Assembly (NCBI RefSeq): GCF_004349055.1
Contig: NZ_SMKX01000019.1
Location: 25,591 to 89,590 of the forward strand
From: Kribbella antibiotica
Lineage (GTDB): Bacteria; Actinomycetota; Actinomycetes; Propionibacteriales; Kribbellaceae
Direction of reading: 5' to 3'
DNA: 64,000 nt
In this document: positions 38,487 to 46,241 of the stretch, piece by piece
How positions within the stretch are numbered: the first letter of the stretch is position 1
Layout: every line of letters starts with the position of its first letter
Translations under genes and position numbers: made by a program
The notes under the pieces: model-generated
Database searches by the model: none
What the model saw: the letters and a program-made list of their open reading frames with translations, nothing else
Told to the model about the DNA's origin: nothing

Positions 38487-41400
38487 TCATTGCGGACGAT
38501 CATGACGCGCAGGTTTCGCCCGGTCAATATCGGCGACCGATGTTTTTAGCTGCTCGTTCATGATCAGGAACGCCCCGAGCCCGTGGAAGTCGTTCGTCGC
38601 TCGCTCCCGGTCGATGTAGTACTTGTAGTCGCCGACGTTGGTCCCGATGCTGATGTCCTTCAGATTGGTCCGCCCGTCGCTGCCGAGCGAGATCTTCGCC
38701 AGCACCCCTTGATAGCCCTTGTCAGCGACTGCCTTGTACGACGGCCCGACGTACCCACGCTGCACCGCCCGCGAGATGACGAACGTGTACATCGACGAGC
38801 ACGACGTCTCGGTCCAGTTGTCGGTCCGGCTGCCCTTGTCGACCACCTGGAACCATCGCCCGGTCTTGGGGTCCTGGTGCTGCGCGTACCCCGCCACCAG
38901 CTTCCGCAGTACGGCGATCAGCTCGGCCCGCCTGGGCTGGTTGGCCGGAACCGCTTCGAGGACGTCGATCACCGCCATCCCGTACCAGCCCTCGGCGCGG
39001 CACCAGACCTCCGGCGCGAGCCCGGTGTTCGGATCCGCCCAGGTCTGGGCGCGAGCCTCGTCGTACGCGTGCCGTAGGAGACCGCTGGGCTGCTGCAGGT
39101 GCTTCGCGTACGTCAGGAGCTGGTCGACAGTCTCCTTGCCCGTGTACGTCGAGTCGCCGAACTCCCGGCCGTACTCGGCGAGGAAGGGGTCGACCATGAA
39201 GACCCCATCACCCCAGAGCTGGTGCTGGCGGCTAGTGGCGTGCCAGAAGCCGCCGTCTGCAGTCCGGGGATAGCTGTCGAGTCGGGTGCGGATCTTGCCC
39301 GCGGCAACCTTGTAGCGGTTGTCACCGGTCTCATGGTGCAGCAGGACGAGCAGTCTGCCCGAGAGCATGCTGTCGAGGTTGTTGAAGCTGTTGTTGATGT
39401 TGCCGGACGAGTCCACGAACCTGTCGACCCAGGTCTTGAGGTACGCCAGGTACTTGGGGTCATGCGTGCGTTGGTAGACGAGGTACTGGCCGTAGAGGTA
39501 GAGGCCGATCGGGTACGACCAGCCGCCGATGGCTGTCGGCTTGTAGCGCGCCATGGTCGAGTCCACCATCGCCACTGACCAGTCTGGTGCCTGGGCGAGT
39601 GCACTTGCTGAGGTGGTGACGTCCAGGTAGTCCAGGTTCGGAGCGCCGTCAGCAGTTGCTGCTGTCACGCGGATGGTGTTCGCACCGGCGTTGAGGTTCG
39701 CACTGGTCACCAGGGTGCGCCAGAGCGTCCAGGCGCCGGTGGACGGGACTGCAACGTTCTTCGCGACCACCGTCCCGTTGACGGCGATGTCCACTGCCCG
39801 GTTGGCCGTCGTACCGTTGGCGTGGTCGAACGTGAGGGTGGCCGGACCGGCCTGCGAGCGGTTGATGGTCCACTGCACGTAGCTGCCGACCGCGTTGGGC
39901 GTGTTGACGAATCCAGCGCCTGAGAAGCCTGAGTGGTTGGTGTCGACTGAGCTGCCGCTGGATGAGGTCGCCGACTCTGCCTCGAGCCGGTCAGTCACGC
40001 CGGCCCGGGAGACGCGGTACAGAACGGTGCCGTGGGCTGGGACCGACGCACTGATCGCACCCGTGGTGGTCCGGGATGCATTACTCCACAGGTCTTTCAG
40101 CGTGAACGACGACGATCCGCCGAGGCCGAGTGCTGCCGCAGTGGTGGAGATGGTCGCGGCGGCCGTCGTCTCGTTGGACAGGGCGACTGCGCGGTCGCCG
40201 TTGGCCAGAGTCTTGCCGTAGATAACCAGTCCGCCGGACGAGCTGACCACTGTGGCCTGGCGGCCGAGCTTGTCCTGATCGATCGCGATCACATCGTGGT
40301 TGGTGAGGATGCCGAACGTCTCGGCCGAGGCCTTCCGCAGGTCGGTGCCGATGAGCAGGGGAGCGGACATCATCGCCCACAGGCTCAGGTGCGTGCGGTA
40401 CTCCGTCGCAGTCATGCCCCCGTTGCCGACCTCAAGCATGTCCGGGTCGTTCCAGTGCCCGGGGCCGGCGTACTCGGCCAGGACCCGGTTGGCTTGGGCC
40501 TTGCCGATCATGCTGTTCCAGTTGTCGCTGATGTCACCGGTGGTGCGCCACAGGTTGCCGACGTCCTTGCCCCACTGCCATACCCGCGGCGGACCGGTGC
40601 GGCCCCACTCGCAGATCGAGTAGGTGATCGGGCGGCCGGTGTTGAGCAGTGCGTCCCGCATGGCCTTGTAGCGCTGCTGAGCGTCTACGCCCTGGTTGTT
40701 GCAGTTGTCGTACTTGAGGTAGTCGACACCCCAGGAGGCGAACAGGTTGGCGTCCTGCTGCTCGTGCCCGAGTCCACCGGGGAAGCCTGCGGTGTTGCAG
40801 GTCTTCGTCCCGGCACTGGTGTAGATGCCGAACTTGAGGCCCTTGCTGTGCACGTAGTCCGCGAGGCTCTTGATGCCGTTCGGGAAGCGGGCCGGGTCCG
40901 GCACCAGGTTGCCCTGCGCGTTGCGCTGGGGGAGTGCCCAGCAGTCGTCGATGTTGACGTACTGGTACCCGGCGTCCTTGAGGCCGCGGCTGACGAACAG
41001 GTCCGCGATGCTCTTGATCATCGACTCGTTGAACGTGCTGGAGCACTTGGTCGAGTTCCAGTTGTTGAAGCCCATTGGAGGTGTCTTCGCGAGCCCGTTG
41101 TCCAGCATCAGAGTCTTTGGGCAGTTCGACGTCGAGTCGGTCGCCTTGATCCGCAGGTCACCGGTTGCGCAGTACCCGGCCACAGTCTGGAAGCCCACGT
41201 CGAACGGACTCGCCGTACCGCGCTGTGCGCTGAAGGCGGTCAGTCCGACATCAGCCGAGCTGTTGGCGATCGCTGCGGGCCGGCCGTCGTTCTTGCTGAA
41301 CTTCAGCGAGCTGTTGGTGAAGTGAACGTCCTCCACCTGCCGTGCGTACCACCCGTACGACGGCCTGGTCCCGATGCTGTTCGGGTTGTAGTTCTTGGGG

Positions 41401-44276
41401 TCGTTACTCGGTACGGCGGTACTCATGGTGCCGTTGCCACCCGGAACGGTCAGGTGGACGTTGTCGAACGTGATGTCGTGGATGCGGTTGCCGGACTCTC
41501 CCCACAGGGTCGGGCTGTACGCCGTACCGCGGGAGCCGTCGTACGTGCCGGTGACGTTCTGGTAGGTGATGTTGCTGATCGAACCGACGCCCGGATTGTC
41601 GCCACAGCGTTTGCGGGTGCCGACCTTCTGCATGATGTGCCCGCGGGTCCCGGACATCGTGATGTCGCGGTAGTGCACGTCGGAGATGTTGCTGCCGTCC
41701 ATCGAGACCAGGCCGAGTCCGGACTTGCTCGCACCGGTGATCTTGATCCGCTCGAAGGTGTAGTCGGTGAAGTCGCCGCAGGTTTCCGAGCCGAACATCA
41801 GGGCGTTGCAGCAGCCGGCCGACAGTTCGGAGTCCGACACCCGGACGTGGCCGTTGTCGATCGTGCGGCCCAGCGCCCAGTCGCTCTTGAAGGCGAGCGC
41901 GTCGTCGTTCGCGGCGATCTTGGCGTGCGTGATCGTCACGTTCTTCGCGTTGATCACGTTCCAGCCGTCGCGGTTGTCGGCGGTCTCGATCCGCAGGTTG
42001 TCCGAGCTGATGTTGTCGCAGCCGTTGGTGAGCATCGCGAAGTGACCACCGCGCTTCAGCCGGATGCCGTCCACCCGCAGCCCGTTGCAGCGGGTCAGCG
42101 AGATGATCTTGTCCGCCTCACCGGCCTTCGGGTTGCCGGTGATCAGGTGGCCGCCGCCGTCGATGGTGCCGGTACCGGTGAAGGCGATGTCGGTCAGCTG
42201 GTCACCCCACAGCATCGCGTTGTGGAAGTGGCTGTGGCCGTAGTCCTGGTAGTCGTCGTGCGGGTTCGGCTCAGCCGCGTCGTACGTGTCGTTGCTCGCA
42301 CCGAGGATGGTGGCGCCGGAGTCGAGCTGGTAGGTGATCTTGCTCTTCAGGTGGATCGAGTTGGCGCTCTTGTAGGTGCCGGACGGGAACCGGACTGTCC
42401 CCCCACCGGCGTTGGCGGCCGCAGTGATGGCCTTGTTGATCGCAGCGGTGTCGTTGGCGTTGCCGTCACCCTTGGCGCCGTAGGTCTTTACGTTGAACTC
42501 AGCAGCGGGCGCCAGCTGACTGGATTTGGGGTACGCCGTACCGACCCAGGTCTCGTCGATGCGCAAGCGCTTGTAGCGGGTGCTGTCGCTGGATGCGGCG
42601 TGTGTGTTGACCACCTCTAGCCGCAGGTACCGGGCGGTGGTTGCTGGAAGGTCGATGAAGGCCACACCGCGCCGGCTGGGCAAAGTGCCTGTCTTGATCG
42701 GTGAGCCCCAGCTGCTCCCGTCCGCACTGGCATAGACCTTGTAGTCCTTGATGCGGGCGGACTGCTCGGTCGCAGAGCGCGCGTAGGCGACGGAGTCCTC
42801 GCGCTGGTTGATGCCGAGGTACCGCACTGGCTTGGCTGAGCCGAGGTCGTAGCGCAGCGACACCGGTGTGGTCTTGTTGGTGTCCCAGAAGGTCAGATAG
42901 CTGCCGTCTGCGGCGGCCGGCGCGCTGGTCGTCGCCCGGAGGATGCCCTCGCGGCCGGCAGTCTCCACCTTGAAGACGGTGTCGTACGGGTCCCACGCGC
43001 TGATGCCGCTCAGAGTGAGGCTGCCGCTGGCCTGTGAGTGTGAGATCACCGCACCGGTGCGCAGGTCGGTCACTCTGGCGACTCGGTAGCCGTTGTCCCG
43101 GATCTTGAGGGTGTTCGTGGACGGCCGGGTCAGCACGTGGATGTAGTGCTCGTCGGGGTTGCTGCGGCTCACGGTGGTGACTCCGTGCGCTCCGTCGTTC
43201 CAGAAGCCGGGCTTCAGGCCGCCGTACGCGTAGCCGCCGCCTTCGGTGCCGTTGACCGACGGCCAGATCTTCGCCATAAATTTGTCAAGAAGGTTGTTAA
43301 AATTCTCCTGCTGGGCCGGGAAGCGGCCGTTGACCATTGCTGTCTCGGCCATCAAGGCCTTGATCGACGACCCTGCGTTCGTGACGAGCCGCCCGATGGT
43401 GAGCTTGGGGTCCACGGCCGGGTCCGAGCCGCTGTACCACCAGGCGCCGGTCGACGGCAGCTTGAAATCGGCCTCGATCAGCCGCGGCGCCGCGGTGTAG
43501 ACGGCCTGCGGGTAGTCGTAGTCCGGGGACATGCCGGTCTTCTGCTCGTTGCTGATCATGTCCATGATCGGCGTGTCCTCGTTGTTGTTGCTCAGCGTGT
43601 ACGACGGCCGCTCGCGCCGGATCCGCTCGTACAGGCCGTTCTGTTCCCAGTAGGCGTTGTCGTTGTCGATCCAGAAGCCGCCGAGGTCGGGGTAGCGCTG
43701 CATCACCTCGACGAAGTTGTCGTAGCTGAACTCGCCGAACCCGTCACGGGTGGTCAGGTCGACCGAGTGGCCCTTGTGGGTCGAATAAGCCTTGGAATCA
43801 AGCCAATCCTTGCCTGCAGGCAGCCCTTCGGCGTGCCACTGCGGGTCGTCGGTCATGTAGAGGACGACCTTCAGGCCCTTCGCCGTCGCGGCGTCGATGG
43901 TCTCCCGGACGAGGTCGCGCTGGGTGTGGCAGCTGCCGGGGATTGCTGATGGCCAGGGCCGGGCGTAGCCGAGCCGGCTGTGGAAGGTCGCCAGTACGAG
44001 GTACTGCGTGTGCAGCTTCTGGGCCTCGCGGACCCAGTACGCCGGATCCCAGCCGCCGGCTTTGACGGCGTTCTCCCAGGCGCTGCAACTGGTGTAGCCG
44101 GGGGAGGTTCGCATCCCCCAGTGCAGGAACAGTCCGCTGACGGAGTCGCGGAGGAACTGTTGTCGAGGGTGCTGCACCTCGGCGCTGGCGGGTGCTGAGG
44201 GCGCGGCCAGCAGGGTGCTGAGGAGGGTGAGGGACAGGAGCGCCACCAGGGCGCGACGCAGGACGAATCGGCGCAT
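38487..44276 (-). CDS. secreted multi-enzyme: GH29-like, F5/8C, GH28-like, GH27, CBM35/6-like, GH105
   Basis: 1929 residues in one unbroken frame. Signal peptide to about Ala32. (1) GH29-like, residues 33-435: LFLHWGM, possible nucleophile Asp204 in GGFWIDND; the usual KHHDGF is replaced by TFHSRLGY. (2) Discoidin-like (F5/8C/CBM32), about 436-590. (3) GH28-like beta-helix, about 592-1045: NRDGW, NDDALAF (Asp791, Asp792), GSETCGD. (4) GH27 alpha-galactosidase, about 1057-1425: nucleophile Asp1190 in YLKYDNC, acid/base Asp1248, and GPGHWNDPDM. (5) CBM35/6-like, about 1428-1556. (6) GH105 unsaturated rhamnogalacturonyl hydrolase, about 1563-1912: WGDGVFM (Asp1690) and VWCRAEGW (Arg1760). The set fits pectin or plant-gum breakdown (fucose, galactose, galacturonan and unsaturated uronic ends). 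GGAGTTCGAG precedes ATG 44276. The TTAGGAA palindrome lies upstream. Confidence 0.85.
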   Translation of the reverse strand: MRRFVLRRALVALLSLTLLSTLLAAPSAPASAEVQHPRQQFLRDSVSGLFLHWGMRTSPGYTSCSAWENAVKAGGWDPAYWVREAQKLHTQYLVLATFHSRLGYARPWPSAIPGSCHTQRDLVRETIDAATAKGLKVVLYMTDDPQWHAEGLPAGKDWLDSKAYSTHKGHSVDLTTRDGFGEFSYDNFVEVMQRYPDLGGFWIDNDNAYWEQNGLYERIRRERPSYTLSNNNEDTPIMDMISNEQKTGMSPDYDYPQAVYTAAPRLIEADFKLPSTGAWWYSGSDPAVDPKLTIGRLVTNAGSSIKALMAETAMVNGRFPAQQENFNNLLDKFMAKIWPSVNGTEGGGYAYGGLKPGFWNDGAHGVTTVSRSNPDEHYIHVLTRPSTNTLKIRDNGYRVARVTDLRTGAVISHSQASGSLTLSGISAWDPYDTVFKVETAGREGILRATTSAPAAADGSYLTFWDTNKTTPVSLRYDLGSAKPVRYLGINQREDSVAYARSATEQSARIKDYKVYASADGSSWGSPIKTGTLPSRRGVAFIDLPATTARYLRLEVVNTHAASSDSTRYKRLRIDETWVGTAYPKSSQLAPAAEFNVKTYGAKGDGNANDTAAINKAITAAANAGGGTVRFPSGTYKSANSIHLKSKITYQLDSGATILGASNDTYDAAEPNPHDDYQDYGHSHFHNAMLWGDQLTDIAFTGTGTIDGGGHLITGNPKAGEADKIISLTRCNGLRVDGIRLKRGGHFAMLTNGCDNISSDNLRIETADNRDGWNVINAKNVTITHAKIAANDDALAFKSDWALGRTIDNGHVRVSDSELSAGCCNALMFGSETCGDFTDYTFERIKITGASKSGLGLVSMDGSNISDVHYRDITMSGTRGHIMQKVGTRKRCGDNPGVGSISNITYQNVTGTYDGSRGTAYSPTLWGESGNRIHDITFDNVHLTVPGGNGTMSTAVPSNDPKNYNPNSIGTRPSYGWYARQVEDVHFTNSSLKFSKNDGRPAAIANSSADVGLTAFSAQRGTASPFDVGFQTVAGYCATGDLRIKATDSTSNCPKTLMLDNGLAKTPPMGFNNWNSTKCSSTFNESMIKSIADLFVSRGLKDAGYQYVNIDDCWALPQRNAQGNLVPDPARFPNGIKSLADYVHSKGLKFGIYTSAGTKTCNTAGFPGGLGHEQQDANLFASWGVDYLKYDNCNNQGVDAQQRYKAMRDALLNTGRPITYSICEWGRTGPPRVWQWGKDVGNLWRTTGDISDNWNSMIGKAQANRVLAEYAGPGHWNDPDMLEVGNGGMTATEYRTHLSLWAMMSAPLLIGTDLRKASAETFGILTNHDVIAIDQDKLGRQATVVSSSGGLVIYGKTLANGDRAVALSNETTAAATISTTAAALGLGGSSSFTLKDLWSNASRTTTGAISASVPAHGTVLYRVSRAGVTDRLEAESATSSSGSSVDTNHSGFSGAGFVNTPNAVGSYVQWTINRSQAGPATLTFDHANGTTANRAVDIAVNGTVVAKNVAVPSTGAWTLWRTLVTSANLNAGANTIRVTAATADGAPNLDYLDVTTSASALAQAPDWSVAMVDSTMARYKPTAIGGWSYPIGLYLYGQYLVYQRTHDPKYLAYLKTWVDRFVDSSGNINNSFNNLDSMLSGRLLVLLHHETGDNRYKVAAGKIRTRLDSYPRTADGGFWHATSRQHQLWGDGVFMVDPFLAEYGREFGDSTYTGKETVDQLLTYAKHLQQPSGLLRHAYDEARAQTWADPNTGLAPEVWCRAEGWYGMAVIDVLEAVPANQPRRAELIAVLRKLVAGYAQHQDPKTGRWFQVVDKGSRTDNWTETSCSSMYTFVISRAVQRGYVGPSYKAVADKGYQGVLAKISLGSDGRTNLKDISIGTNVGDYKYYIDRERATNDFHGLGAFLIMNEQLKTSVADIDRAKPARHDRPQ

Positions 44277-44319
44277 CTCGAACTCCAAACCGGGGCGGTT
44301 GAGTTGGATCCGAATTTGG

Positions 44320-44336
44320 TTAGGAAGGTTTCCTAA
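44320..44336 (-). promoter_or_regulatory. TTAGGAA-GGT-TTCCTAA operator of the multi-enzyme gene
   Basis: A 17-base palindrome (7-3-7) 44 bases upstream of the start, identical in its arms to the site before the GH18 gene. The bases between it and the ATG, including GGAGTTCGAG, are also alike in both genes. Confidence 0.7.
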
Positions 44337-44397
44337 TTACTGCCGATGATGACTCGCCGTGGTGGTTCGGTCAAGATCTGTGATGATGAATTCTGTG

Positions 44398-45147
44398 CTA
44401 TTCCGTCGGAAGGTGAGTGGGGTCTTCGGCCTTCTCGGTGCCGCTGCCGACGCCTGAGGGCGCGGCCGACTGTGGGTCGCGGGTGGTCAGGTTGCCGATC
44501 CGCAGGACCTCGCCGTTCCGGACGTACCAGGTGGTGCCGTCCTCACCGCGCAGCGTGGTGATCCGCAGGCCGACCGCGATCACCGTGCCGGTCGCCTTCT
44601 CCATGTCGATCAGGTCACCGACGCCGTACTGGTCCTCGAAGATCATGAAGACACCGGCCAGGAAGTCCTTGACCAGCGTCTGGGCGCCGAAGCCGAGCGC
44701 GACGCCGAGGATGCTTCCGGTGGCCAGCACCGGCATGATGTCGAAGCCGAGCTCGGCCAGCAGCATCACCACCAGGACCGCGGTGAGCATGATCGTCACG
44801 ACACTGCTGAGCAAGGAAGCGATGGTTTCGGCGCGCTGGGTCCGGCGCTCGGTCGCCAGGTTGTTCTCGACGAAGTCCTGGCCGAGCCTCGATTTCGACA
44901 GCACGCCGGCGACCGTCCCGTTGCCGGTACGACGGGCGAACCGGCGGATCGCCTTGTGCAGGATCCAGCGCAGCACGAAGAAACCGATGACCAGCGCGAT
45001 GATTCGCGCGGGCACGGTGATGATCTCGTCGGTCAGTTCGAGTTTGCCGTCGTTACCCCACCGGAAGAAGGTTGGGAGCTCCATCGGCAGGGCAAGCAGG
45101 GGGTGACTGAACGCGGACGTAAGGTAACTGGTCAGAATAGGTGTCAT
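44398..45147 (-). CDS. MscS-type mechanosensitive ion channel
   Basis: 249 residues. N-terminal membrane helices (about 45-70, 110-132), then the pore helix and beta domain with GVALGFGAQTLVKDFLAGVFMIFEDQYGVGDLIDM (about 148-183), typical MscS TM3b and gate. It is shorter than E. coli MscS (286 residues): the C-terminal barrel is reduced. It releases osmolytes on hypo-osmotic shock. Its 5' end overlaps nothing real, since the divergent gene at 45192 starts 45 bases away. Confidence 0.9.
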   Translation of the reverse strand: MTPILTSYLTSAFSHPLLALPMELPTFFRWGNDGKLELTDEIITVPARIIALVIGFFVLRWILHKAIRRFARRTGNGTVAGVLSKSRLGQDFVENNLATERRTQRAETIASLLSSVVTIMLTAVLVVMLLAELGFDIMPVLATGSILGVALGFGAQTLVKDFLAGVFMIFEDQYGVGDLIDMEKATGTVIAVGLRITTLRGEDGTTWYVRNGEVLRIGNLTTRDPQSAAPSGVGSGTEKAEDPTHLPTE

Positions 45148-45191
45148 CGCCGCCCGATCTTAGTGACCTTTCACAAGGGAGAGACGATCGC

Positions 45192-46190
45192 ATGCCCAGC
45201 CGCTTGGATGACGAGCTGCTCAGGCTCGTGAGCGCGGGCGTGCTGCGCCAGTATCAGGCGGAATCGCTCCGGGATGCGGCTGATGCCGAGGTGGACGCTG
45301 CGCGGACTGCTGCCGCGCGCCAGCAGTCCGAGCTTCCGGCGGCCCCGCCGCCAAAACCGCGGACGCCACCGGCCGCGCCGCACTCGAACGCACTGGTCGA
45401 GGTCCTCGGGTACGTCGGTGGTGTGCTCCTGCTCGGCGCCGTGGCGTTGCTCACGCTCGCCAACTGGGGCGAGATGGGCCGCGCGGCCCGGATCAGCACC
45501 GGGAGCGTCGCTGCGGTCGTCCTGCTCGGCGCAGCGGTGCTTTTGAAGCTCGTCCGCCGCCGCGACCAGCTCGCCTCGGCGCTGGCCTCCCTCGGCTGCT
45601 GTGTGACCGGTTTCGCGACGTACGTCGCCATCGAGGGGGAGACTGGCCGTGTCGTCGGGGTCGCCGTTGCGCTCACGCTCGCCTGCCTCGGACTGTGGTG
45701 GCTGGCCGGATCATCGTTGCTGGTGGCAACGTTCAGCATCCTGGCGGTCGGTGTCCTGGTGATCACCGCCGACGTGCTGACCCCGGAGGACGGGTCGGCC
45801 TCGAACTCCGCGGGGATCGCCGGGACCGGGTTCATTCTGGTCGCGTTCGTGCTGGCCATGCTCGGGCTGGTCCGGGACCAGGCGACCGCGTGGTCACTGG
45901 CCGGCGCTGCGATGTTCAGCTCCTCGATCTGCTGGCTGATCCAGGACCGCGGCGAGATCATGGCGCTGGCCGTCGGAACGGCCGGTCCGGCTGCGCTGCT
46001 GGTTGCCTATGGGCGGCGGCGAACATCGGTGTACGCGGTGGTCGGATGCTCGATCCTGCTGGTCATCTGGCCGACTGCGCTCTACCAGCTCACCGACAAC
46101 GTCGCAGGGGTCGCAATAGGCCTCGTAGTGGCCAGCGTGGCGCTCCTGTTCGCCGTACTGCTCCTAAGCCGCAGACGCGCAGCGGACTGA
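45192..46190 (+). CDS. DUF2157-like polytopic membrane protein
   Basis: 332 residues. A cytosolic N-terminal part (MPSRLDDELLRLVSAGVLRQYQAESL) with a Pro/Ala linker precedes eight or nine hydrophobic segments from about residue 65 to 325. This is the layout of DUF2157 membrane proteins; function unknown. ATG 45192 is chosen over an in-frame GTG 51 bases upstream because GGAG precedes it. It is divergent from MscS. Confidence 0.72.
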   Translation: MPSRLDDELLRLVSAGVLRQYQAESLRDAADAEVDAARTAAARQQSELPAAPPPKPRTPPAAPHSNALVEVLGYVGGVLLLGAVALLTLANWGEMGRAARISTGSVAAVVLLGAAVLLKLVRRRDQLASALASLGCCVTGFATYVAIEGETGRVVGVAVALTLACLGLWWLAGSSLLVATFSILAVGVLVITADVLTPEDGSASNSAGIAGTGFILVAFVLAMLGLVRDQATAWSLAGAAMFSSSICWLIQDRGEIMALAVGTAGPAALLVAYGRRRTSVYAVVGCSILLVIWPTALYQLTDNVAGVAIGLVVASVALLFAVLLLSRRRAAD

Positions 46191-46241
46191 CACGGCGCTG
46201 CGGTTACACACGAGCGGCCCTGATGCGGCAGACTCGCTGAG

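Noticed and set aside
40032..42620. Long open frame on the plus strand, about 860 codons, inside the multi-enzyme gene
   Set aside because: It is the antisense shadow of the GC-rich minus-strand gene: low-complexity Val/Gly/Arg/Ala content, no domain, and the minus-strand frame has catalytic motifs.
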